Source: Clostridiaceae bacterium (GTDB lineage Bacteria; Bacillota; Clostridia; Oscillospirales; Acutalibacteraceae). From it: a DNA stretch of 18,196 nt. The stretch is taken from the NCBI GenBank assembly GCA_016292455.1, contig JAEDIL010000027.1, positions 1 through 18,196 on the forward strand, in the 5' to 3' direction. The notes under the pieces are model-generated. The model was not told where the DNA came from, did not search any database, and saw only the letters and a program-made list of their open reading frames with translations. Each line of letters starts with the position of its first letter. Within the stretch, counting starts at the first letter, position 1. Made by a program: the position numbers and the translations under genes. Of this stretch, positions 6,107 to 13,757 are shown in pieces.

Positions 6107-7672
6107 ATGGATGATATATTTTTTACCGACAGCAAAAACAGAAGCAGCCGCAGCGAAAAACCGCGTTCCCCGTCAAAAGACCGCTTTTCCGACGAAACCT
6201 CCGTTTCACCGGGAAGCAGCCGTCTGAGAGACGAGGACCGTTCAGATGAAAATTTCGTTGTCCGGATTCCGCAGGAGGAAAGCGACCTTTTTACTCCTCA
6301 GAGCCGCACTCCCAGGGGCAGACCCGTTGCAAATCAGAGTGTTTTAACTTCCGGCTCACCGAAACGCACGGTTCAGGAAGGCAGCGATATTTATTCCTCT
6401 TCCTTCCCCGGCAGAACTCCCTCCGGAAAAAGACTGAGCAACACACCGGGCTCGGCTGCTGCGTCGCAAAACAGAACTCCGTCCGGAAAAAGACTCGGCG
6501 CAGCGCAGAAAGAGACCGCGCAGCAAGCCGCAGCTTCTGCCGCTCCTTCGTCCGGCTCAGAACCTCCGGCTGCGAAAAAAGTCGCACCGAAAAATACATC
6601 CGAAGCGTCGAAGAGCCACACTGCCGTGCCGGCTTCGGGCACACCGCAAAAGCCCTCCGGACAGGCTCGCGTTCCTCAGAAAAGCGGGAAAGCAAAGTCT
6701 GCGTCCCCGGTCGGACCGAAGAAAAAAAGGGGCAGGGGTTTTAAAATTTTCGTTGCCGTTGTGTGCATTATTGCCGTTCTTCTCGGCGGTGTTTTTGCAT
6801 ACGGCTATTCCCTGCTCGGAAAAATCAGCTATGACACAAAAAAACTTGAAGGCAACGAATACATCAGCGACAGCAAGCTTGCAAAGAGCAGCGATGTAAG
6901 AAACATTCTTTTCATGGGCAGCGACGCACGCGGCGATGTCAGCGGTCAGCGGTCGGACACGATGATTCTCTGCTCAATTGACCGCAAGCACAAGAAGCTG
7001 AAACTGACCTCATTTTTGCGTGACTCATACGTTTTTCTGCCATCCGGAAAATATTACAACAAACTCAACTCCACGTTCAGCTACGGCGGCGTTCAATATA
7101 CGGCGGACACCCTTGAATATAACTTTAAGGTAAAAATTGACGACTACATTATTGTTGATTTTGAGGCATTCGTAAAGCTCATAGATATGATGGGAGGTCT
7201 GACCGTTACAGGCGTTACGGAAAGCGAAGCGAAGTATCTTCGCGAAACAGTCAAGATTCTGTATGCAAAAAAGGGCACAAACAAATTTTCCGGTGCCGCA
7301 ACTCTGTGGTACTGCCGCATACGCTATCTCGACAACGATTTCAAGCGTACCGAAAGGCAGCGCAAGGTTATTTCGGCAATGATTTCCCAGCTGAAAAAGA
7401 CAAGTCCCGCAAAGCTGATTGAAATGATGGAAACCGTTCTGCCTATGATTCAGACAAATATTTCACGAAACAGCCTTGTTTCGCTCGGCGTGGGCGCAGT
7501 ATTCAGTTATCTCAGATATGACATTATTCAGCATCAGGTTCCGGCTGAGGGAACATGGAACAGCCGGAGCGTTCCGGGAATCGGCGATGTTCTTGAAATG
7601 GATATTGACAAAAACGCGGAACTTTTGAAAAAGTTCATCTACAATTCGGATAAACCGGTCAAATCAAAGTAA
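6107..7672 (+). CDS. LytR-CpsA-Psr (LCP) family cell-envelope glycopolymer transferase
   Basis: The 521-residue protein has a Ser/Pro/Lys-rich, probably disordered cytoplasmic N-terminus (1-205), a basic stop and one membrane helix (about 212-237), and an extracellular LCP domain. The LCP domain carries LFMGSDAR (269-275), RSDTM (282-286), SFLRDSY (302-308), YYNKLN and FKRTERQR (412-419), the Arg/Asp set that binds polyprenyl pyrophosphate. LCP proteins move teichoic acids or capsule chains from undecaprenyl carrier to peptidoglycan at the outer membrane face. I chose the ATG at 6107 because of AAGGAG ten bases upstream and because the ATG at 6014 lies at the promoter -10. The N-terminus carries two RTPSGKRL repeats. 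It probably shares a transcript with the acyl-CoA synthetase 32 bases downstream. Confidence 0.9.
   Translation: MDDIFFTDSKNRSSRSEKPRSPSKDRFSDETSVSPGSSRLRDEDRSDENFVVRIPQEESDLFTPQSRTPRGRPVANQSVLTSGSPKRTVQEGSDIYSSSFPGRTPSGKRLSNTPGSAAASQNRTPSGKRLGAAQKETAQQAAASAAPSSGSEPPAAKKVAPKNTSEASKSHTAVPASGTPQKPSGQARVPQKSGKAKSASPVGPKKKRGRGFKIFVAVVCIIAVLLGGVFAYGYSLLGKISYDTKKLEGNEYISDSKLAKSSDVRNILFMGSDARGDVSGQRSDTMILCSIDRKHKKLKLTSFLRDSYVFLPSGKYYNKLNSTFSYGGVQYTADTLEYNFKVKIDDYIIVDFEAFVKLIDMMGGLTVTGVTESEAKYLRETVKILYAKKGTNKFSGAATLWYCRIRYLDNDFKRTERQRKVISAMISQLKKTSPAKLIEMMETVLPMIQTNISRNSLVSLGVGAVFSYLRYDIIQHQVPAEGTWNSRSVPGIGDVLEMDIDKNAELLKKFIYNSDKPVKSK
6413..6495 (+). repeat. In-frame direct repeat in the LCP N-terminus (60-base period)
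   Basis: Nearly identical 23-base copies at 6413-6435 and 6473-6495 (one mismatch) encode RTPSGKRL at residues 103-110 and 123-130, exactly 20 codons apart. A diverged relative, RTPRGRPV, lies at 67-74. The repeat is cytoplasmic, basic and rich in Ser/Thr-Pro. Confidence 0.8.
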
Positions 7673-7704
7673 ACTATTAAGACAGGGAAAAGAGGTGAAG
7701 AAGC

Positions 7705-9411
7705 CTGAAAGAGAAAAACATTGAAACTCTGCGCGATATGCTTTATTCAAATTCTCTGCATTACGGACTCAGACCGGCAGTTACACTTGAAGACGGCAAG
7801 GAGATTTCATACAAACAGCTTCTTCGCCGTGTCAACTATCTCGGAACCGCGCTTTGCAGGGAGCTTTCCCTTTCGGGAAAGAAAATTGCCGTTTGCGGAA
7901 AAAACTGCCCCCAATGGTGCATTTCCTATCTTGCCGTTTCCTGCGGCGTCGGCACGGTTGTTCCGCTCGACCGCGAAATGGACGCAAAGCAGCTCTGGAA
8001 CGCGCTTTCCTTTGTTGGCTGCAAAGCAATTATTGCAGACGAAAAGGTTTGCAGAAAGCTGCTTGAAGAAAAGAAAAGGCTTCCCCGGGGGTTCATTCTT
8101 ATCTGCTTTTCCCCCGACAGACCGGAGGGTACTCTTGACTTTTCAACGCTTCTTGAAAAGGGAAAAGAACTTCTGGACGCAGGCTGTGCCGATTACACCG
8201 GACGCGAACTGAGCAAAGACGAAGCTGCATTTTTCCTTTTCACCTCCGGAACCACCGGCAACGCAAAGGTTGTAATGCTTTCTCACCGGAACATTATCTC
8301 CGACCTGAAAGGTGTTATGGAAAGAATCTCCCTTAATTGCAGCGATTCAACGCTGTGTGTACTTCCGCTTCATCACACCTACCAGGCAATAGTCATGCTT
8401 GCTGTTTTTTATATCGGCGGCTCGGCGGCGTTTTGCGAATCACTCAGAAAAATCAGCAATGACCTTGCACATTACAAGCCCACAGTTTTTGTTACTGTTC
8501 CGCTCATGCTTGAAAAAATGCACAAACGGATTCTCAAACGCTTTTCCGAACAAAGCGGGCTGAAAAGGGTGTTTACAGTCGGAAAGCTTTCGCAGCTTCT
8601 GACGAGGACTCCTGAAATGAAAAAGCGTGTTTACAGCGATATTCACGCCGCACTCGGCGGACGGGTGCGCATGATAATCTGCGGAGCAGCGGCGCTCAAC
8701 CCGAATGTTGCCGAAGACTTTTCCTCCTTTGGTCTGCCCGTAATAATCGGCTACGGTCTCACGGAGTGCTCTCCGATTGTAATCTGCAACAGCTTTTTCT
8801 CCCCCCTGCCGGACAGCATCGGAACACCGCTTGACAACTGCCGGATAACCATTGAAAACCCCGATGACAGCGGCGTGGGAGAAATCTGCGTGGACGGTCC
8901 CATGGTCATGCTCGGATATTTCAAAAACAAAAAAGCCACCGCTCTTGTCAAAAGCGGAGGCGTTTTCCACACCGGCGACCTCGGTTACTGCGACGGCAAC
9001 GGGAATTACCACATTACCGGAAGAAGCAAAAATGTAATCGTTACGAAAGGCGGAAAAAATATTTATCCCGAAGAAATTGAGTCCTATCTCAACAGCGACC
9101 CGATCATTCTTGAATCGCTCATCTTCGGTGAAGAAGCGAAAGGCGATGAAACCGTAGTGGCTCAGGTTGTTCCGGACGAGGACGCAATCAAGGAAAAGCT
9201 TCAGAAACAGGAACTGACCCATGACGACATAAGCAACGCGGTTTCCGACGCGGTCAGGGTTGTGAACAAAAGGCTGCCCTCATATAAAAGCATCCGCCGT
9301 TTCAGCATCAGACGCAAGGAATTTGAAAAAACTTCAACGCAGAAAATCAAGCGAAAAAGCAGAAACGAGAATTCCTCAGCCGCCGGAAACGGCGACAATA
9401 AACACGATTAG
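7705..9411 (+). CDS. AMP-forming acyl-CoA synthetase (AMP-binding family), probable CTG start
   Basis: This adenylate-forming enzyme would be 568 residues from CTG 7705. Motifs in order: ATP loop FTSGTTGNAK (179-188), GYGLTECSP (349-357), HTGDLG (422-427), GRSKNVIVTKGGKNIYPEEI, and the C-terminal STQKIKR with catalytic Lys at 547. It should activate a fatty or other carboxylic acid to acyl-CoA through acyl-AMP in the cytoplasm; the substrate is unknown. The usual P-K-G of the ATP loop reads A-K-V here. The only good ribosome binding site, AGAGGTGA (7691-7698), lies six bases before CTG 7705, in frame and extending the N-terminus to LKEKNIETLRDML, which fits the family. The ATG at 7738 has no site. 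It follows the LCP gene in an apparent operon and ends at an intrinsic terminator. Confidence 0.87.
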   Translation: MKEKNIETLRDMLYSNSLHYGLRPAVTLEDGKEISYKQLLRRVNYLGTALCRELSLSGKKIAVCGKNCPQWCISYLAVSCGVGTVVPLDREMDAKQLWNALSFVGCKAIIADEKVCRKLLEEKKRLPRGFILICFSPDRPEGTLDFSTLLEKGKELLDAGCADYTGRELSKDEAAFFLFTSGTTGNAKVVMLSHRNIISDLKGVMERISLNCSDSTLCVLPLHHTYQAIVMLAVFYIGGSAAFCESLRKISNDLAHYKPTVFVTVPLMLEKMHKRILKRFSEQSGLKRVFTVGKLSQLLTRTPEMKKRVYSDIHAALGGRVRMIICGAAALNPNVAEDFSSFGLPVIIGYGLTECSPIVICNSFFSPLPDSIGTPLDNCRITIENPDDSGVGEICVDGPMVMLGYFKNKKATALVKSGGVFHTGDLGYCDGNGNYHITGRSKNVIVTKGGKNIYPEEIESYLNSDPIILESLIFGEEAKGDETVVAQVVPDEDAIKEKLQKQELTHDDISNAVSDAVRVVNKRLPSYKSIRRFSIRRKEFEKTSTQKIKRKSRNENSSAAGNGDNKHD

Positions 9412-9412
9412 G

Positions 9413-9446
9413 CGCTTTGATTCGTTTTACGGATCAAAGCGTTTTT
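9413..9446 (+). terminator. Intrinsic terminator of the LCP-acyl-CoA synthetase operon
   Basis: CGCTTTGATTCG (9413-9424) pairs with CGGATCAAAGCG (9430-9441) over 12 bp with one G-U pair, with loop TTTTA and five T following (9442-9446). It starts two bases after the TAG stop. Its right arm encodes the last codons and stop of galU on the other strand. Confidence 0.88.
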
Positions 9447-10315
9447 GCAAGCTGTTTTATATATGATTTGAAATCTTCACCGATTTCGTCGTGGGCAAGC
9501 GCAAACTCACAGTTCGCTTTCATAATTCCGAGCTTGTTGCCCATGTCATAGCGCGTACCCTCAAAATCAAGGGCAAGGAGTCCGTACTGCTTTGCAAGAA
9601 GCACCATGGAATCTGTGAAATAGACCTCACCGGCTTTTTCATTCACAGGCGTGTTGTCAATAATGTCAAAAATCTCCGGCGGCATCACAACGCGGCCGAG
9701 AATTGAATAGCAGGAAATTATCTGCTCTTCCGTCGGCTTTTCAATGATGTCAAAGCACTCCATGAGCCTTCCTTCAAGCGGCTTTACATCAAGCGAGCAA
9801 TACTTGCTCACATCCTTGCGCGCAACCTCTTTCACTCCGACAACGCCCTTTCCGAATTTTTCAAAAGCATCGCAGAGCTGACCGATAACCGGCTGTCCGC
9901 CAGGATTTGTTATGACGTCGTCGCCGTAAAGGATTGCGAACGGCTCATTGCCTATGAAATTGCGCGTTTTTGCGATTGCGTCGGCAAGACCGTTGGTTTC
10001 TTTCTGGCGCAGGAAATAGATGTTTGCCATATGTACCGGTTTGATTATATCCTCATAAATTTTCTGCTTTGAGGGATTGCCTTTGAGGTTCGCTTCAAGC
10101 TCAAAGGAATGGTCAAAGTGATCCTCAATTGCACCTTTTCCGCGGTTGGTAATGATGAGGATTTCTTCAATTCCGGCCTCAACCGCTTCTTCAACAATAT
10201 ACTGAATCGCGGGCTTGTCAACGATGTTGAGCATTTCCTTCGGAATAGATTTTGAAGCGGGAAGCACCCGCGTTCCGAGTCCGGCAGCGGGAATAATTGC
10301 TTTTCTGATTTTCAT
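9434..10315 (-). CDS. galU: UTP-glucose-1-phosphate uridylyltransferase
   Basis: The 293-residue enzyme makes UDP-glucose from UTP and glucose-1-phosphate for envelope glycolipids, teichoic acids and polysaccharides. It has the nucleotidyltransferase signature AAGLGTRVLPASKSIPKEML (10-29), YGDDVIT (130-136), the EKP motif (192-194), GRVVMPPEIF and the sugar-site motif GTRYDMGNKLG (253-263). The usual GHAV segment reads LADAI (110-114), a variant. The start is ATG 10315, with AGAGGAG eight bases upstream. A GTG at 10333 lies inside the ribosome binding region of the gap after the RING-like gene, 14 bases away. The two minus-strand genes are co-transcribed, and the 3' end overlaps the convergent terminator. 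Confidence 0.94.
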   Translation of the reverse strand: MKIRKAIIPAAGLGTRVLPASKSIPKEMLNIVDKPAIQYIVEEAVEAGIEEILIITNRGKGAIEDHFDHSFELEANLKGNPSKQKIYEDIIKPVHMANIYFLRQKETNGLADAIAKTRNFIGNEPFAILYGDDVITNPGGQPVIGQLCDAFEKFGKGVVGVKEVARKDVSKYCSLDVKPLEGRLMECFDIIEKPTEEQIISCYSILGRVVMPPEIFDIIDNTPVNEKAGEVYFTDSMVLLAKQYGLLALDFEGTRYDMGNKLGIMKANCEFALAHDEIGEDFKSYIKQLAKTL

Positions 10316-10329
10316 TGTTTTTTCTCCTC

Positions 10330-11400
10330 TCACGCAAACATTTGAGTTATAATGCCCGGAAGCATATTTCCGAGAAAAATTGCAAGTCCGGTAAGAAAAA
10401 CATTGACTGAGCTGAATTTCAGGAAATACTGGGAGAATGAAATGGGTTCGGTTATTCTTTCGGCAAAGCCGAGTTTTTCCGTCACATACTTTTTATAAAG
10501 CTTATCGGCAATAAGAGCCGAAACAACCGAAATGAGAAACATCGCTCCGAGGTGCAGATATACGGGCGCAACACTGGCAAGAAAGCTTTGCATCAGCGCC
10601 TGAATCTCCGCCTGCGCCATGTCGGGATTATTCTGAACAGCCGCCATAAAGCTCTGCATAGCTTCATTGGCTTTTGTCACAAACGGAACGGCAACAACGG
10701 AAAGCGCAACATGAAGCGAAAGAAAGACAAGCCCGACCTTATAAAGCTTCCGGTAAAAGAACCAATACGGTGTAAAAAAGAAAGCAGCCCAGTTCCATGT
10801 TCTTTTGCCGGCTTCCATTTTTCTGAATTTATTGACGTAGCTCAGAGGATTGGACGAAACAAAAACCAGAACGCGTTTAATCGGCTGAGAGCAGAGCCTT
10901 TCCTGCTCCTGTTCTTTCGTCAGTCCGGGAGCAATAACGCGCGCCCTTGCATTGAGCATCCGTTCAATATCAGATTCAGGCTGTTCATGAGAAGCGTCGT
11001 TCCTGTTCTGTTCTGCCCGGTGACTGCCTGCCTGCTCGCCGGCGGCTTTTTCCTCATCTATTTTGGCAAGTTCAAGCTCCTTTTCAAGAATGTTCACGCC
11101 GAAGAAAGTGAACTTCTGTCCGCACGCCTCGCAGGCGGTTGCTCCCTGTGGGTTTTCATGTCCGCAGGTCGGACAAACAAGCTTTTCTTCTCTTTCCCCG
11201 GTCTTTTCCTCTGCTTCGGGTTCGCTTGCGTTGCCTTTCCAGAGGAAGTCCGTGCCGTGCAGGGCGGCATTGACACATTCGTTTTTATTCTCATAGCAGG
11301 CGCGATGCTGCGGTGTTCCGCATTCGGGGCAGACGACTATATCATCGTTTTCCTCAAACATTCTGCCGCAGCCTGCGCAGGTATCCTTTTCGTATCTCAT
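10330..11400 (-). CDS. Membrane protein with prokaryotic RING-like finger, zinc ribbon and DUF2628-like domain
   Basis: The 356-residue protein begins with a RING/PHD-like cluster C8-x2-C11, C24-x2-C27, H32-x2-C35, C42, resembling the Prok-RING_1 type. A second zinc ribbon follows (C76-x2-C79, C90-x2-C93). Residues 110-175 are charged and probably flexible. From 200 on there is a DUF2628-like membrane part: TWNWAAFFFTPYWFFYRK, then hydrophobic segments near 222-241, 280-298 and 333-350. The zinc domains should face the cytoplasm. No enzymatic role is known to me; a scaffold or sensor in the membrane is plausible. AAAGGTG lies just upstream of ATG 11400. It is promoted from 11505-11478 and followed by galU, hinting at envelope biogenesis. 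Confidence 0.78.
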   Translation of the reverse strand: MRYEKDTCAGCGRMFEENDDIVVCPECGTPQHRACYENKNECVNAALHGTDFLWKGNASEPEAEEKTGEREEKLVCPTCGHENPQGATACEACGQKFTFFGVNILEKELELAKIDEEKAAGEQAGSHRAEQNRNDASHEQPESDIERMLNARARVIAPGLTKEQEQERLCSQPIKRVLVFVSSNPLSYVNKFRKMEAGKRTWNWAAFFFTPYWFFYRKLYKVGLVFLSLHVALSVVAVPFVTKANEAMQSFMAAVQNNPDMAQAEIQALMQSFLASVAPVYLHLGAMFLISVVSALIADKLYKKYVTEKLGFAERITEPISFSQYFLKFSSVNVFLTGLAIFLGNMLPGIITQMFA

Positions 11401-11459
11401 TTTTCACCTTTCCTTTTCCGTAACAGATATTATGCCGAAAGAAGCTGATTATTACTTAA

Positions 11460-11490
11460 AATCGGTTAGTTACTGTTATTTTAACCGATT
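11460..11490. repeat. Inverted repeat overlapping the RING-DUF2628 promoter
   Basis: AATCGGTTA (11460-11468) and TAACCGATT (11482-11490) are perfect 9-base arms around a 13-base centre. One arm overlaps the predicted -10 of the minus-strand promoter, as an operator would. It has no T-tract of a terminator on the minus strand. Confidence 0.55.
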
Positions 11491-11505
11491 ATTTAAAAAT
11501 TTCAA
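11478..11505 (-). promoter_or_regulatory. Candidate promoter of the RING-DUF2628/galU operon
   Basis: The minus strand has TTGAAA (11505-11500), a 16-base spacer and TAAAAT (11483-11478). The -10 overlaps the inverted repeat at 11460-11490. Confidence 0.5.
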
Positions 11506-11565
11506 TTGCTTTGAAGATATTTTAACCTTTTTTTTGAAAAATCTCCGCATTTTTTCAAATTTCTG

Positions 11566-11593
11566 TTGCTCTTTATGAACAATCGTGTATAAT
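11566..11593 (+). promoter_or_regulatory. Promoter of prfB
   Basis: TTGCTC (11566-11571), a 16-base spacer and a perfect TATAAT (11588-11593) precede prfB, leaving a leader of about 83 bases with AAAGGA before the ATG. Confidence 0.68.
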
Positions 11594-11682
11594 ATATAGG
11601 TTATGTGATTCAAAAAGGATATGTCTCAGCATAAAATTCAGATTTTTGCCATCCTGTATATTACGAAAGGAATGTATTTTCA

Positions 11683-12807
11683 ATGATTCAATTTGAAGAA
11701 CTCAGACTCCGACTTCTCGAAAGCGAAAAGCCCCTTGCTGAGCTTGCAGACGCACTCGGTCTGAAAAAAATGAGTGATGAAATTTCCGAACTTGAAGAGC
11801 AGACCGCCGCCGAGGATTTCTGGGGCGACCTTGCCAACTCGCAAAAGGTTCTTCAACGTATTGCCGCGCTGAAAAACAAGATAAAAGCCTATGACGACCT
11901 GAAAACCGCTTATGATGATGCAATGATGATGATTGAGCTTTCCGACGAAGAGGGTGACCTCGGACTTGTTGACGATTGCCGCGCAAGCGTTGAAGCGGTT
12001 GAAGCCGAGCTTGAAAAGCAAACTCTTTCCACCCTCCTTTCCGGTGAATATGATTCAAAGAACGCTATTCTTACCTTCCACGCAGGAGCAGGCGGAACCG
12101 AAGCTCAGGACTGGTGTCAGATGCTTTTCAGAATGTACGGTCAGTGGTCAACAAAACACGGCTACAAATTCACAACGCTTGACTTCCTTGACGGAGATGA
12201 AGCCGGTCTCAAATCTGCCGTTGTTCTCGTTGAGGGCGAAAATGCTTACGGCTACCTCAAAAGCGAAATGGGCGTTCACCGCCTTGTCCGCGTTTCTCCT
12301 TTTGATTCTTCCGGAAGAAGACACACTTCATTTGCTTCCCTCGAAGTCATGCCCGAAATTGACGACACAATTGAGGTTGAAATCAATCCCGAAGACATCA
12401 AAATGGAGGTTTACCGCGCTTCGGGCGCAGGCGGACAAAAGGTCAACAAAACCTCCTCTGCCGTCCGTCTGATCCATATCCCGACCGGAATTGTTGTAAG
12501 CTGTCAGGTTGAACGAAGCCAGCATCAGAACCGCGAGGTATGCATGCGTATGCTCAAATCAAAGCTCATTGAAATCAAGGAACGCGAACACCTTGACAAA
12601 ATTGAGGACATCAAGGGTGACCAGAAGGAAATCGGCTGGGGCAGCCAGATCCGCTCCTATGTCTTTATGCCCTACACCCTTGCAAAAGACCACAGAACCG
12701 GCTTTGAAATCGGCAACATCAACGCTGTTATGGACGGCGATATTGACGGCTTCATCAATGCCTACCTCAAAAAGCAGTCGCTTGACGCACTCTCTGCAAA
12801 TCAATAA
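11683..12807 (+). CDS. prfB: Peptide chain release factor 2
   Basis: The 374-residue protein ends translation at UGA and UAA codons on the ribosome. It carries the RF2 stop-recognition tripeptide SPF (205-207) and the universal peptidyl-hydrolysis motif GGQ (250-252) within ASGAGGQKVNKTSSAVRL. The N-terminal coiled region and GAGGTEAQDW segment are typical of the class-I factors. In many bacteria prfB contains an in-frame UGA at codon 26 that needs a +1 frameshift; here codons 25-26 are CTC GGT (11755-11760) and the gene is continuous, so that feedback control is absent. It is monocistronic, between its own promoter and a strong terminator. Confidence 0.96.
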   Translation: MIQFEELRLRLLESEKPLAELADALGLKKMSDEISELEEQTAAEDFWGDLANSQKVLQRIAALKNKIKAYDDLKTAYDDAMMMIELSDEEGDLGLVDDCRASVEAVEAELEKQTLSTLLSGEYDSKNAILTFHAGAGGTEAQDWCQMLFRMYGQWSTKHGYKFTTLDFLDGDEAGLKSAVVLVEGENAYGYLKSEMGVHRLVRVSPFDSSGRRHTSFASLEVMPEIDDTIEVEINPEDIKMEVYRASGAGGQKVNKTSSAVRLIHIPTGIVVSCQVERSQHQNREVCMRMLKSKLIEIKEREHLDKIEDIKGDQKEIGWGSQIRSYVFMPYTLAKDHRTGFEIGNINAVMDGDIDGFINAYLKKQSLDALSANQ

Positions 12808-12818
12808 GTGAATAACCG

Positions 12819-12864
12819 GGAGTTGCCGCATTCATTGCCGGATGCAGCAGCTCCTTTTGTTTTT
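12819..12864 (+). terminator. Intrinsic terminator after prfB
   Basis: Arms at 12819-12831 and 12842-12854 (GGAGTTGCCGCAT with ATGCAGCAGCTCC) pair over 13 positions with one G-U and one mismatch. They are followed by TTTTGTTTTT. Confidence 0.87.
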
Positions 12865-12883
12865 GAGAATCACACTCTTTCGC

Positions 12884-12912
12884 TTGACCGTCAGGCTGCT
12901 TCGTGGTAAAAT
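12884..12912 (+). promoter_or_regulatory. Promoter of the deoC-deoD-deoB-cdd operon
   Basis: TTGACC (12884-12889), a 17-base spacer and TAAAAT (12907-12912) form a strong sigma-A promoter with a leader of about 72 bases. Confidence 0.8.
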
Positions 12913-12934
12913 TATTGTAGGCAATAAAATGTAT

Positions 12935-12970
12935 GCCTCAGGAAAAAGCACCTGTTTTTTAGTCTGAGGC
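12935..12970 (+). promoter_or_regulatory. Hairpin in the deo operon leader
   Basis: GCCTCAG (12935-12941) and CTGAGGC (12964-12970) form a perfect 7-bp stem extended by an inner A-run/T-run pairing. An alternative inner stem CAGG/CCTG is followed by six T and resembles a minimal terminator. It ends seven bases before the AAGGAG site of deoC, so it could affect readthrough, stability or initiation. Confidence 0.55.
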
Positions 12971-12991
12971 TGACAAAAAGGAGAAATTTCA

Positions 12992-13657
12992 ATGGAACTT
13001 AAAGAGATTCTTTCAAAGGTTGACCACACCGTGCTCGGTCAGGCTTCAACCTGGAACGACATCAAGTTGCTTTGCGATGACGGAATCAAATACGGCTGCG
13101 CAAGCGTCTGCATTCCGCCGTCATTTGTAAAAAGAGCAAAGGAATATGTGGGCGACAAGCTTAAAATCTGCACCGTTATAGGCTTTCCCAACGGCTACAA
13201 CACAACCGCTGTCAAGTGCTTTGAAACAGCCGAGGCGGTCAGGGAGGGCGCAGATGAAATTGACATGGTAATCAACATCGGCGCGCTCAAAGACAAGCAG
13301 TATGACTTTCTTTTGAACGAAATCAAGGCAGTCAAAGAAAGCTGCGGCGGAAAGCTTCTCAAAGTAATTATTGAAACCTGTCTTCTCACCGAGGAAGAAA
13401 AAAAAAAAATGTGCGAAATTGTTTCCGATTCCGGTGCAGACTATATCAAGACCTCGACCGGCTTTTCAACCGGCGGCGCAACGAGAGAGGACATTGCCCT
13501 TTTCGCCGCCAATGTCAAACCGCACCTTAAAATCAAAGCTGCCGGTGGAATTGCAAGCCTGAAAGACGCAGAGGATATGCTGACTCTCGGCGCTTCAAGA
13601 CTCGGCACAAGCAGAATTGTAAAAATTGTCAAGAATGAGGAAGGTCAGGGATATTAA
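12992..13657 (+). CDS. deoC: Deoxyribose-phosphate aldolase
   Basis: The 221-residue class-I aldolase splits 2-deoxyribose-5-phosphate into glyceraldehyde-3-phosphate and acetaldehyde. The Schiff-base lysine is K153 in YIKTSTGF, with proton-relay residues D91 (DEIDMVINIG) and K182 (KIKAAGGI), and the GFPNGYN signature at 64-70. Length is normal for the short bacterial form. AAGGAG lies eight bases before the ATG. It opens a nucleoside catabolism operon with deoD, deoB and cdd. A run of 12 A at 13398-13409 encodes part of EEKKKM, a place prone to slippage. Confidence 0.96.
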   Translation: MELKEILSKVDHTVLGQASTWNDIKLLCDDGIKYGCASVCIPPSFVKRAKEYVGDKLKICTVIGFPNGYNTTAVKCFETAEAVREGADEIDMVINIGALKDKQYDFLLNEIKAVKESCGGKLLKVIIETCLLTEEEKKKMCEIVSDSGADYIKTSTGFSTGGATREDIALFAANVKPHLKIKAAGGIASLKDAEDMLTLGASRLGTSRIVKIVKNEEGQGY

Positions 13658-13757
13658 GGCATAGGTTTTCACTAAGCAGACTAATAGTCAGACGCTGAAA
13701 AAAATCCAAGCCCCGACACATTCAAATCAAGAAAAACCAGCAAAGGAGTGCATAACA

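Noticed and set aside
8440..9222. Long minus-strand open frame of 260 codons
   Set aside because: It is antisense to the conserved core of the acyl-CoA synthetase, with low-quality composition and no start signal; it reflects codon bias of the real gene.
10552..11448. Plus-strand open frame of 298 codons
   Set aside because: It is antisense to the RING-DUF2628 gene, which has clear zinc motifs, membrane segments and a ribosome binding site.
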